Source: Pedobacter psychrodurus (GTDB lineage Bacteria > Bacteroidota > Bacteroidia > Sphingobacteriales > Sphingobacteriaceae). From it: DNA of 64,000 bases. Position numbers and translations under genes: made by a program. The DNA is taken from assembly GCF_004331735.1 (NCBI RefSeq), contig NZ_SJSO01000017.1, positions 62,001-126,000 of the forward strand. The letters are read 5' to 3'. Position 1 is the first letter of the stretch, and every line of letters begins with the position of its first letter. The notes beneath the pieces are model-generated. The model was not told the DNA's origin, did not search any database, and worked only from the letters and a program-made list of their open reading frames with translations. This document shows positions 25,438 through 33,462 of this stretch, piece by piece.

Positions 25438-27750
25438 ATGAAAAAACTTTTATTAATTGCTTGGTTATGCATGGGCTTGACCTTGGCTGTTAAAGCGCAA
25501 GCCCCACAACAGTTTAACTATCAAGGAGCTGCAAGAAATGCTAACGGTACGCCATTGGCCAATAAAAATATAGCCTTGCGGATTAGTATTTTGGACGCAT
25601 CCTCAACAGGTACCGTTCAATATTCGGAAGTAAGAAATGTAACTACTAATGCTTTAGGATTATATGCATTAGCTATTGGCGCTACTGGTGCAAGTTCGGT
25701 TAATGGTACAATAGCTGGGGTAACTTGGGCAAGCGGATTAAAGTTTGTTAAGGTTGAAATCGATCCCGATAACGGTACAAATTTTAGCTTGGCCGGAACC
25801 GCACAATTATTAAGTGTTCCATACGCACTTTACGCTGCCAACGGGCCTAAAGGAGATCCAGGTGTAGCCGGTCCTACTGGCCCACAAGGTATTGCTGGTC
25901 CCCAAGGCCCTGCCGGTGTAGTTGGCGCTGTTGGTGCACAAGGACCAATTGGTTTAACTGGTGCACAGGGAGGAGTGGGTGCAACAGGTCTGCAAGGAGC
26001 AAAAGGAGATACAGGGGCAACTGGAGCCACCGGATTACAAGGTTTGCAGGGCGTGCCAGGAGTAAAAGGAGATAAAGGTGACATAGGTCCAGTTGGTCCG
26101 TCTACAGGAGTAGCTGGTGGCGATTTAACGGGCAATTATCCAAATCCTACTCTAGCTAATCTCCAGGGAAAAACATTAAATGCCACTACGCCAGTCAATA
26201 ATCAGGTGCTTCTATTTGATGGAACAGCATGGAAACCCGTAACATTGGATGTGAATCAATTGTCAGGAGCTAAGGCATTAACCTCGACTGATTTAAGCAT
26301 AAGTACTAATGGCGCTACTGCTTTATTGAAGGATGTGGTAATTGATATTAACGCAGGAGCGGTTAATACCCTTAAACTGGCAGATGGATCGGTAACAACA
26401 CCAAAATTAGCAGATGCTGCAGTATCCTCCGTAAAAATTGGAAGCAAGGAAGTTAAAAATATTAATATAAACGATGCTGCTGTTAACACACTACAGCTTG
26501 CAGATGGTTCGGTAAGCACTCCAAAGCTCGCTGACGCTGCTGTATCCTCTATAAAAATTGGGAACAAAGAAGTTAAGAATATTAATATCGACGATTTGGC
26601 TGTAAATACACTTCAACTTGCCGATGGATCAGTAAATACCCCAAAACTTGTTGACGCTTCGGTTACCGTGGCTAAACTAACTACTGATGGTCTGAGTGAT
26701 GCAAACAAAGTGTACATTACCAATGCAACAACAGGAAAACCCGAATTAATTAGTAGAACATTATTTGCGAATGCCAATGCTTGGGCGTTAAAAGGAAATA
26801 CGGGTAGTACTGATCAAAACAATAATTTTCTGGGCAATACAGATGATGTGGCCATTAACTTTTTAGTTAATGGTTTAAAATCTGGCCGTTTAGGAAACTC
26901 ATCTGAAAACAATATTTCTTACGGTTATAAAACACTTACCGCCAATGTATCTGGCTTTAACAACAGTGCATTCGGGCGCGAGGCATTATCTGTTAACATT
27001 TCGGGTTACGAGAACAGTGCCTTTGGTTACCTGGTGTTGCAACGCAGTTTTAGTGGTATCAGCAACAGCGGATTTGGTTCGCAGGCGTTAGCAGTTAATA
27101 CGGTAGGCTCTAACAATACAGCCGTAGGCACGCATACCCTAATGGCGAATGGAACTGGTATATCAAATACAGCTATAGGAAGCTTGGCACTTGAAGCTAG
27201 TAACGGTGATAACAACACAGCAATAGGTTATGCCGCGGGCTCGAAAAACAATGGGCTAGGGAATATTTTTATTGGAAGCAATGCCGCCGCTAACAGCACA
27301 AACGTAAATAATACTTTAATTGTAGCTAACTCAAGTACTTCATATCCTTTAATAGCTGGCGATTTTACAGCGAATGGGGGCGCATTAACCATTAACGGAA
27401 CTGCTGCTGTATCTTCTGTAGCTTATGCACCAGCAAATAGCAGTACTTTAAACATCAATGGTTCTGTTGCAGCAAGTGTTTTAACCTATTCTGCCACAGC
27501 GGCATTAACACTCGATGCGAGTCATTACACGATCCGGATAAAAAATGCAGGTACGGCGGTAAGTGTTAATCTTCCAATAGCCTCGAGTTGTAAAGGCAGG
27601 ATTTATGTAATTGTGAAGGCTTTATCATCAGGTGATGTTACTTTAAATAGTCCTGTTTTATTGAACGATGATTCTAATGTAACAACCATTACGGGGGCAA
27701 AAACTTTCACCATCCAAAGCGATGGGGCGACTTGGATTTCCTTAAACTAA
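25438..27750 (+). CDS. Collagen-like and YadA-head-like repeat surface protein
   Basis: 770 residues. The signal peptide ends VKAQA. An N-terminal domain (about 22-134: QFNYQGAARNANGTPLANKNI, LSVPYALYAA) is common in Bacteroidota repeat proteins. A collagen-like Gly-X-Y stretch spans about 136-222. A 40-residue repeat (AVNTLKLADGSVTTPKLADA...) occurs 2.7 times at about 308-414. A region of YadA-head-like repeats spans about 492-625 (FNNSAFGREALS, NNTAVGTHTLMA, SNTAIGSLALEA, NNTAIGYAAG). A beta-rich end follows, without a sorting domain of its own. Such repeats form trimeric stalks and heads, so this is likely an adhesin or fibre. Next genes: a type B sorting-domain protein and PorP/SprF. Confidence 0.9.
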   Translation: MKKLLLIAWLCMGLTLAVKAQAPQQFNYQGAARNANGTPLANKNIALRISILDASSTGTVQYSEVRNVTTNALGLYALAIGATGASSVNGTIAGVTWASGLKFVKVEIDPDNGTNFSLAGTAQLLSVPYALYAANGPKGDPGVAGPTGPQGIAGPQGPAGVVGAVGAQGPIGLTGAQGGVGATGLQGAKGDTGATGATGLQGLQGVPGVKGDKGDIGPVGPSTGVAGGDLTGNYPNPTLANLQGKTLNATTPVNNQVLLFDGTAWKPVTLDVNQLSGAKALTSTDLSISTNGATALLKDVVIDINAGAVNTLKLADGSVTTPKLADAAVSSVKIGSKEVKNININDAAVNTLQLADGSVSTPKLADAAVSSIKIGNKEVKNINIDDLAVNTLQLADGSVNTPKLVDASVTVAKLTTDGLSDANKVYITNATTGKPELISRTLFANANAWALKGNTGSTDQNNNFLGNTDDVAINFLVNGLKSGRLGNSSENNISYGYKTLTANVSGFNNSAFGREALSVNISGYENSAFGYLVLQRSFSGISNSGFGSQALAVNTVGSNNTAVGTHTLMANGTGISNTAIGSLALEASNGDNNTAIGYAAGSKNNGLGNIFIGSNAAANSTNVNNTLIVANSSTSYPLIAGDFTANGGALTINGTAAVSSVAYAPANSSTLNINGSVAASVLTYSATAALTLDASHYTIRIKNAGTAVSVNLPIASSCKGRIYVIVKALSSGDVTLNSPVLLNDDSNVTTITGAKTFTIQSDGATWISLN
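26359..26680 (+). repeat. 120-base tandem repeat inside the collagen-like gene
   Basis: Units start at 26359, 26479 and 26599 (the last is partial) and encode AVNTLxLADGSVxTPKL. Unit 1 and unit 2 differ at many third codon positions while keeping the protein almost unchanged, so the duplication is old and under selection. Confidence 0.85.
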
Positions 27751-27752
27751 AC

Positions 27753-28259
27753 ATGATGAGAAAAATATCCTATCTGTTTGTTCTCTTGCTGGCGATGTTT
27801 TTCGGGAGAGGCGTAAATGCGCAAAGTTTGCCCTATGTGGTTAATTCGGCCAGTGGCAATGGTAAGATTAATAACCAATTATACGATTTCAGTATAGGAG
27901 AAATGGCCCTTGTGCAAACTTTTCAGGCTGCCAACACCACATTGACTCAAGGTTTTTTACAACCCTTTTTGATTATACAGACTACAGCGGAAGTAGCCAT
28001 TGTAAATAATATCCTAACCCCAAACGGAGATGGGAAAAACGATTTTTTTGTAGTTAAAGGCTTAGAAAAGTATCCGAACAATAAATTATCCATTTTTGAT
28101 AGGGGAGGAAGGTTGATTTATGCTATTATGAACTACCAAAACAACTGGGATGGCTACTTTAACGGTAAGCCACTAATGGAGGATACCTATTATTATATGC
28201 TCGATTTGGGGGCAGATGGATCTATTAAAGGTTTTATATCAATTTTATATAAAAAATAA
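27753..28259 (+). CDS. Type IX secretion, type B sorting-domain (CHU_C) protein
   Basis: 168 residues from ATG 27753 (two ATGs in tandem; the in-frame TTG at 27732 overlaps the previous gene). The signal peptide is MMRKISYLFVLLLAMFFGRGVNAQ. A short middle (YDFSIGEMALVQTF, LTQGFLQPF) is followed by the gliding-motility-type C-terminal domain: ILTPNGDGKNDFFVVKGLEKYPN, LSIFDRGGRLIY, NWDGYFNGKPL, EDTYYYML. That domain directs export by the type IX system, usually with a PorP/SprF partner, which is the next gene. Short cargo like this may cap or anchor the repeat protein before it. Confidence 0.9.
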   Translation: MMRKISYLFVLLLAMFFGRGVNAQSLPYVVNSASGNGKINNQLYDFSIGEMALVQTFQAANTTLTQGFLQPFLIIQTTAEVAIVNNILTPNGDGKNDFFVVKGLEKYPNNKLSIFDRGGRLIYAIMNYQNNWDGYFNGKPLMEDTYYYMLDLGADGSIKGFISILYKK

Positions 28260-28263
28260 CAGC

Positions 28264-29151
28264 GTGAGAAAATTGAAATGTTATATAGTTGGGCTGTTGT
28301 TTTTATGTATTACGCCAGTATTTGCCCAGCTTAATCCCATGGGGAGCATCTACTACCAGAACCAATTTCTGGCCAATCCGGCAATGGCTGGTTTAGCGCC
28401 TGGTCTAAATTTAAATGCGGCATTTAAAACGCAGTGGGTTGGGGTAGATGGTGCGCCAAAGATTCAATATTTAACTGGTGATTATGGTTTAACTGATACT
28501 AAAGTAGGCTTGGGTGTGCTTTTTTACAATGAAGGCGCAGGAGCCATTAACCGTACAAGGGCAACAGTAACCTATGCCTATCATTTACCTTTAAACGGCG
28601 AGGCTAACTTCCTGGATTTTGGTTTATCTGCTGGCATTATGAACGAATGGGTTGACCTTGGTAAGGCCAAAGGAGATTTAGATGATGATGTGCTCAATAG
28701 CTTTAATGATCGTAGGCTATATCTGGATGGCGATTTTGGAGTAGCTTATCGCACCGACAAATTAACACTACAGGGTGCTTTGCCTAATCTTAAACGGTTT
28801 TTTAAAAGAGATGTACTTAGAAATGTGGTAGACCGATCCATTTATTTTATTGCCGCAGGGTATAAATTTAATACTAATAAGGTAGTTAATAGTATTGAAC
28901 CAAAGCTGGTGTATAGAGGGGTGCAAAACTACGATGGCATTTTTGATGCTGGTGTAAATCTTCAGATCTTAGATGATAAATTAATGTTGAATGGCATATA
29001 TCACAGCACCAATAGCTTTACAGGAGGTTTTGGCGCGAACTACAAAAATCAATTTTCTCTTTTGTTCCAATATACCACCAACACTTCCAAAATGCAAAAT
29101 TACAGTAATGGCGAATTTGAGGTGGGTTTGAAATACAGCATCAAAAATTAA
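28264..29151 (+). CDS. PorP/SprF-family type IX secretion outer-membrane protein
   Basis: 295 residues if the GTG at 28264 is the start. There is no ATG that keeps the signal peptide (VRKLKCYIVGLLFLCITPVFAQ), and an in-frame upstream TTG would overlap the previous gene. The mature part opens with the family signature MGSIYYQNQFLANPAMAGLAPGL and has alternating beta-barrel strands to the end (EVGLKYSIKN). PorP/SprF proteins receive type B sorting-domain cargo at the outer membrane. This fits the operon: repeat protein, sorting-domain protein, PorP/SprF. Confidence 0.93.
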   Translation: MRKLKCYIVGLLFLCITPVFAQLNPMGSIYYQNQFLANPAMAGLAPGLNLNAAFKTQWVGVDGAPKIQYLTGDYGLTDTKVGLGVLFYNEGAGAINRTRATVTYAYHLPLNGEANFLDFGLSAGIMNEWVDLGKAKGDLDDDVLNSFNDRRLYLDGDFGVAYRTDKLTLQGALPNLKRFFKRDVLRNVVDRSIYFIAAGYKFNTNKVVNSIEPKLVYRGVQNYDGIFDAGVNLQILDDKLMLNGIYHSTNSFTGGFGANYKNQFSLLFQYTTNTSKMQNYSNGEFEVGLKYSIKN

Positions 29152-29189
29152 GCGGAATAAGATAAACCAGCTACAGGCAAACATTCAAT

Positions 29190-29277
29190 AAACCCGACAG
29201 TAGCGGTTCCGATCCTTCATCGGATTAGCGAATGGCGGGACTAGCGGAACCGAAGAACCGCAAGTCCTGCTTTCCAA
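29190..29277. repeat. Dispersed repeat, type 3
   Basis: ataaacccgacagtagcgg ... gaaccgaagaaccgcaagtc, ctgctttccaaa. It contains a small TTCCGAT/ATCGGAT hairpin. It lies between the PorP/SprF gene and the convergent coiled-coil gene. Confidence 0.75.
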
Positions 29278-29320
29278 AAAAATAACCAGGTTTAATTTAT
29301 TCTTAAAATGTCGGTTTAGG

Positions 29321-29932
29321 TTATCTACCTCTACCGTCATCCCATTTATTCCGTTCATCCTGCAACTCCCGCGCAAGTTTCATTTCTTTATCCTTGGCTT
29401 TTACCTTGTGTGCCTGAAACTCGTCGGCTACTTCCTGATAAAGTTCCGTCCTGTACTTTGCTTCATGTCTTAATTTGCCTGATTGGAAAATGATAAAGGC
29501 CAAGCCTATACCAAGTACAATAATAATAGACCAAACAATGGTGTTATAGGTGCCTTTGTTAAAAGATATCCCTAAAAATTTAATCTCGTTAACAGAAGCA
29601 GTAGCACTGGCCAGCGAACTTTCTTTTCCATTTACTTCGCCTTTTAAGCTCGAAATGTTATCCGTCTGTGCTTTAATTTCCTGACGGGCTTCCTGCAGCT
29701 GTCTGCGTTCTTTTCTTAGTGTATCACTAACACTTTTCCATAGGGATGATAACCGTGATGGATTGATCAGCCTTGCGCCGTTGAAGCTTTTAGATTTCTT
29801 TAACATAAACTGATACTGGCCATTTAATGATGGGTCGGTATTTTTCGTGGTGTCAGGTAAAGTTTGCCCAAACGCAACGTTTAAAAATAGCATAGCGCCT
29901 AAAAACAATAGGGTGTGTTTAATTTTCTGCAT
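29321..29932 (-). CDS. Signal peptide, coiled-coil and membrane-helix protein, unknown function
   Basis: 203 residues. The signal peptide is MQKIKHTLLFLGAMLFLNVAFGQ. A conserved SLNGQYQFMLKKSKSFNGARLINPSRLSSLW segment is followed by a coiled coil (about 70-115), one membrane helix (about 130-150, VWSIIIVLGIGLAFIIFQS) and a second charged coiled coil. I have seen this architecture misnamed as a tRNA methyltransferase in databases; nothing here supports an enzyme. It is likely an envelope protein with a periplasmic coiled coil. Confidence 0.75.
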   Translation of the reverse strand: MQKIKHTLLFLGAMLFLNVAFGQTLPDTTKNTDPSLNGQYQFMLKKSKSFNGARLINPSRLSSLWKSVSDTLRKERRQLQEARQEIKAQTDNISSLKGEVNGKESSLASATASVNEIKFLGISFNKGTYNTIVWSIIIVLGIGLAFIIFQSGKLRHEAKYRTELYQEVADEFQAHKVKAKDKEMKLARELQDERNKWDDGRGR

Positions 29933-30091
29933 AGTTTAAATATAGGTGTTAGAATGTAAAACTACATTTTTATCCATTTCCCGGTTAATAAATTTTGTTT
30001 AAGGTTTTGGCAAATCGATAAAATTGTTTTGGTTTAACATTCTAAATAACAATTTTATCTAAGTTTTATTATAAATTTATTTGCGATAGAT

Positions 30092-30099
30092 TACATTTG
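30092..30099 (+). promoter_or_regulatory. Candidate -7 element TACATTTG, four bases before ATG
   Basis: This matches TAnnTTTG and ends four bases before the ATG at 30104, implying a nearly leaderless transcript. No clear -33 element is visible. Confidence 0.4.
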
Positions 30100-30103
30100 T
30101 TTC

Positions 30104-31360
30104 ATGCAAATAGGAATTATTGGCTTGGGCGATATGGGCAAATTGTATGCACTATCATTCGTAAGCGCTGGTTATAAGGTATGCGGGGCAGATATGCCCT
30201 TACGTTTTACGGATTTAAAAAATGAGCTAGAACCTAAAGGAATCGAGGTTTTAATCGATGGTCATGAGGTTGCCCGTAAATCAGACTTTATTATCTATTG
30301 CGTTGAAGCCGAAAAAATTGATGAAGTGGTTGCTACTTTTGCCCGCTCCACTAAATATGGCGCCATAGTTGCTGGGCAAACCTCGGTTAAACATCCTGAA
30401 ATTGCTGCTTTCGAAAAACACCTTCCTGAAGATACCCAGATTGTAACCTGTCATTCTTTACATGGCCCCGCATTTAGTCCAGAGGGGCAAACGCTTGTGG
30501 TGGTGCGTCACCGTGCTACCGATGCCGTGTATGTCAAAGCTTTGGAAATCTATAAATCTTTAAAATCGAACATTATTGAAATGGACGATTACAGGGAACA
30601 CGACCGTATTGTGGCCGATACACAGGCGGTAACGCACATGGGTTTCGAAAGCATGGGCTCAGCATGGAAAAATGCAGGTTTCTTTCCCTGGGATAATCCG
30701 GCGTATGCTGGTGGAATCGATAATGTGAAAATTTTAACCACACTCAGGATTTTTAGTTACAAATCGCACATTTATGCTGGTTTGGCCATTTTAAATCCTT
30801 ATGCGCAGAAACAGGTAAAATATTATGCGCATGCAGAATCTGAACTGTTTAAGCTGATGATCTGCGAAAATGAAGCGGAGTTTAGGGAAAAGATTTATGC
30901 GGCCCGAGATTTCGTTTTTCACGAAAGTCGTGCACTATTGCTGTTAGACGATAACATTATGAAAGAATTCAGCCTATCCGATGCCAGCCATAAACAGAAA
31001 CCAAATTCGCATTTAAGTTTGTTAAGCATGGTATATGCCTGGTACAAAATGGGGGTAAATCCTTACGATAACCTGATCTGCCAAACACCACCGTTTAAAT
31101 TGAGGTTGGGCATTGCCGAATATCTTTTCAAAAACGAAGCAATGTTAGAAGAGTCGATCAATACTGCTTTGTATGATAAATCTATCCGTGGCGACGATCT
31201 GGAATTCCACACCGCTGTGCACGAATGGGCATCGATTATAGGCTATGGTGATTTAAAAGGTTACAAAGAACATTTCGAAGCCGCCAAATCATTTTTCGCA
31301 AACCGTTTAAATGATGGAAGAGATTTAAGTGCCGAGATGATTAAAAGATTGGGCAAGTAA
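30104..31360 (+). CDS. Prephenate dehydrogenase, fungal TYR1-like type
   Basis: 418 residues. The NAD(P)-binding start is IGIIGLGDMGKLYALSFVSAGY. Family marks are CVEAEKIDEVVATF, GQTSVKHPEIAAFEKHLPED, HSLHGP, VADTQAVTHMGFESMGSAW, LRIFSYKSHIYAGLAILNP, LLLLDDNIMKEFSLS, KPNSHLSLLSMV and YLFKNEAMLEESI. From memory these match the yeast enzyme TYR1 along its whole length rather than the short bacterial TyrA. The enzyme oxidises and decarboxylates prephenate to 4-hydroxyphenylpyruvate for tyrosine synthesis. No other aromatic-pathway gene is adjacent. An unknown gene follows 9 bases later. Confidence 0.85.
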   Translation: MQIGIIGLGDMGKLYALSFVSAGYKVCGADMPLRFTDLKNELEPKGIEVLIDGHEVARKSDFIIYCVEAEKIDEVVATFARSTKYGAIVAGQTSVKHPEIAAFEKHLPEDTQIVTCHSLHGPAFSPEGQTLVVVRHRATDAVYVKALEIYKSLKSNIIEMDDYREHDRIVADTQAVTHMGFESMGSAWKNAGFFPWDNPAYAGGIDNVKILTTLRIFSYKSHIYAGLAILNPYAQKQVKYYAHAESELFKLMICENEAEFREKIYAARDFVFHESRALLLLDDNIMKEFSLSDASHKQKPNSHLSLLSMVYAWYKMGVNPYDNLICQTPPFKLRLGIAEYLFKNEAMLEESINTALYDKSIRGDDLEFHTAVHEWASIIGYGDLKGYKEHFEAAKSFFANRLNDGRDLSAEMIKRLGK

Positions 31361-31369
31361 TCATTCAAT

Positions 31370-31963
31370 ATGAAAACCATCTTGAATAAACCTGAATTGG
31401 TTTCGCTGCTGCAGCAACAATTAAAGGATATAGAAATGCTTTGTGTAGAATATTATAAGGGAAATGAAGCCGTTATACAATCAATTGCGGAGAGAATAGT
31501 GCCGATTTTTCACAACACTGATTATTCGAAAGCGTTGTCGGGTCAGCTTAAACTCAATCACCTTGATCTATACTGTAGTTCGGAAGTTTATAACCCTAAA
31601 AGCCTGACCAATTTTATCGGTTTATTGAAACTGACACATAAGGCAGGGAAAGGCTGGAGATATGCTGCCAAGTTAGAGCGTTCTGCTTTAATAAAGGTAT
31701 CGCAAGAAAATTGGTGGAGCAATAAAAAAGTGATGATCGATTCGGATGGTAATGCTTTTACACGAGCTAAAATAATTAAATCAGTAGCCAATGCTGAGCC
31801 CTTAGTGCTCAATACTTCGGGGTGGACGGTAAAAGATGCTGAAGGCAATAAATCGACCATTGACCCAATTCCTGAAACTGTTCGGCAAATTGCTTTTGAA
31901 CTGCTGGAGAGCTTTCGAGATGTTGATCTTAATAAAGAAAGTAAACTTCATTACAAGGCATAG
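31370..31963 (+). CDS. Conserved-looking protein of unknown function
   Basis: 197 residues, soluble, with no signal peptide or recognised domain. Notable segments are LVSLLQQQLKDIEMLCVEYYKGNE, LYCSSEVYNPKSLTNFIGLLKLTHKAGKGWRYAAKL and WWSNKKVMIDSDGNAFTRAKI. It lies 9 bases after the prephenate dehydrogenase gene, so it is probably co-transcribed; this does not show a shared role. A GAATGAG/CTCATTC hairpin follows the stop codon. Confidence 0.7.
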   Translation: MKTILNKPELVSLLQQQLKDIEMLCVEYYKGNEAVIQSIAERIVPIFHNTDYSKALSGQLKLNHLDLYCSSEVYNPKSLTNFIGLLKLTHKAGKGWRYAAKLERSALIKVSQENWWSNKKVMIDSDGNAFTRAKIIKSVANAEPLVLNTSGWTVKDAEGNKSTIDPIPETVRQIAFELLESFRDVDLNKESKLHYKA

Positions 31964-31972
31964 TTAATGATT

Positions 31973-32069
31973 GAATTTTGAATGAGAGAATTATTTAATG
32001 GTGTACGCTATATTCATTTATTTGTAACCCCATCATTCTCTCATTCAATCATTCACTGCTTCAAAATTC
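31973..32069. repeat. GAATGAGAGAAT / ATTCTCTCATTC hairpin after a stop codon
   Basis: The left arm GAATTTTGAATGAGAGAAT (31973-31991) and the right arm (32035-32069) form a hairpin with a perfect 12-pair inner stem. It begins 10 bases after a stop codon and is kin to 8171-8247. Confidence 0.8.
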
Positions 32070-32138
32070 TATTTATCCATATAACATATAGACTTTATTT
32101 TATTCCTTTAATCCTTCGTTTCCCCAAAAACAGTGCAT

Positions 32139-32146
32139 TATATTTG
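32139..32146 (+). promoter_or_regulatory. Candidate -7 element TATATTTG, five bases before ATG
   Basis: This matches TAnnTTTG and ends five bases before the ATG at 32152. A leaderless transcript is possible. Confidence 0.4.
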
Positions 32147-32151
32147 CCCGC

Positions 32152-32985
32152 ATGTCGGTATTGCTGTTTACCATTATCGTTTTATTAGGTGCTTTTTTAG
32201 CTGGATTATTGGGCTCACTAACTGGCTTAGGTGGGGGAGTAATTATTATTCCATTACTCACTTTAGCGTTAGGGGTTGATATCCACTATGCCATAGGTGC
32301 ATCAATTGTTTCTGTTATTGCCACCTCTTCGGGTTCGGCAGCGGCTTATGTTAAAGAAGGGATTACCAATATCCGGATTGGGATGTTTCTAGAAATCGCT
32401 ACTACGATAGGGGCCGTTTGCGGGGCAATTGTAGCCGTATACCTAAATGCGAATTACATTGCAATCCTATTTGGTTGCATTCTGATCTTTTCGGCTATTA
32501 TGACTTTAAAGAAAAAGGTAGACCATACTACTTTGGATAATACTGATAAATGGGCAAAATTTTTTAAACTGAACGGATCTTATCCTGATAAAGGTGTAGA
32601 TCATCCATATTCGGTAAAACATGTTCCGGGAGGTTTTCTGATGATGCTTTTTGCAGGAACATTATCGGGTTTGTTGGGTATCGGGAGTGGGGCATTAAAA
32701 GTAATTGCGATGGATAACATTATGCGTTTACCTTTTAAGGTTTCAACCACTACCAGTAATTTTATGATGGGCGTTACAGCAGCGGCCAGTGCAGTGGTTT
32801 ATTTACACCGTGGCCAGATTGATCCCGGGATTGCCATGCCGGTGTGTATCGGCGTTTTAACAGGGGCAACGGTTGGCTCGAAAGTTTTGTTGAAGGCCAA
32901 CACCCATAAACTTAAAATTGTATTTGCTGTTGTGGTTGCCTTTTTGGCACTGCAAATGATATATAAAGGAATAAGCGGATTATAA
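32152..32985 (+). CDS. TauE/SafE-family sulfite/anion exporter
   Basis: 277 residues with eight or so hydrophobic helices. The two repeats each open with the family Gly-rich motif: LAGLLGSLTGLGGGVIIIPLLTLALGVD and LSGLLGIGSGALKVIAMDNIM. Members export sulfite, sulfoacetate or other small anions through the inner membrane; the substrate is not readable. The stop codon overlaps the ATG of the DUF1634 gene by one base (TAATG), so the two are translationally coupled. Confidence 0.92.
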   Translation: MSVLLFTIIVLLGAFLAGLLGSLTGLGGGVIIIPLLTLALGVDIHYAIGASIVSVIATSSGSAAAYVKEGITNIRIGMFLEIATTIGAVCGAIVAVYLNANYIAILFGCILIFSAIMTLKKKVDHTTLDNTDKWAKFFKLNGSYPDKGVDHPYSVKHVPGGFLMMLFAGTLSGLLGIGSGALKVIAMDNIMRLPFKVSTTTSNFMMGVTAAASAVVYLHRGQIDPGIAMPVCIGVLTGATVGSKVLLKANTHKLKIVFAVVVAFLALQMIYKGISGL

Positions 32986-33380
32986 TGGATACAACGAAAA
33001 AAGATAACCTAAACGATAAAGATATCCAGGTAATTCTGGGTACACTTCTACGCGCAGGTGTAATTATTTCGATGAGCATTGTATTAATAGGTGGTGCAAT
33101 TTTCCTGATCCATAATAAAGGGGCCATTACCGACTATAAAGTTTTTAAACCCGAGCTGAGCAAGTTTTCTTCCATAGTGGCTATATTTAAGGGGCTATCT
33201 ACTTTTCAGGGCGATGCCATTGTGCAGTTTGGTATCCTGATGCTTATTTTTACACCGATTGCCCGCATTGTTTTCGCTATTTTTAGCTTTTTAATCGAAC
33301 GCGATTACCTATATGTATTGATCGGATTTATCATTTTGACCATCATAACCATCAGTTTAAATGGTGGTTTGGCACATTAA
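32985..33380 (+). CDS. DUF1634 membrane protein, partner of TauE/SafE
   Basis: 131 residues with three hydrophobic helices (about 22-45, 80-103, 105-127) and the family pattern LGTLLRAGVIISMSIVLIGG and QFGILMLIFTPIARIVFAIFSF. DUF1634 genes are commonly found next to TauE/SafE genes, and here the two overlap by one base. It may be a subunit or regulator of the exporter. Confidence 0.9.
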   Translation: MDTTKKDNLNDKDIQVILGTLLRAGVIISMSIVLIGGAIFLIHNKGAITDYKVFKPELSKFSSIVAIFKGLSTFQGDAIVQFGILMLIFTPIARIVFAIFSFLIERDYLYVLIGFIILTIITISLNGGLAH

Positions 33381-33462
33381 TTTCCTTCAACATTATTTTT
33401 ATCAAAAATTTATTTTATAATTAAGTCTAAACCATTAAAATTGTGGTTTAAAATTAATTCTA

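Noticed and set aside
25830..26135. 101-codon Pro-rich frame on the minus strand
   Set aside because: It is the reverse of the Gly-X-Y coding stretch; Gly codons read backward give Pro. No start signal or independent coding pattern.
31982..32188. 68-codon frame after the unknown gene 31370-31963
   Set aside because: It consists of the GAATGAG/CTCATTC hairpin and overlaps the TauE gene start; no coding signs.
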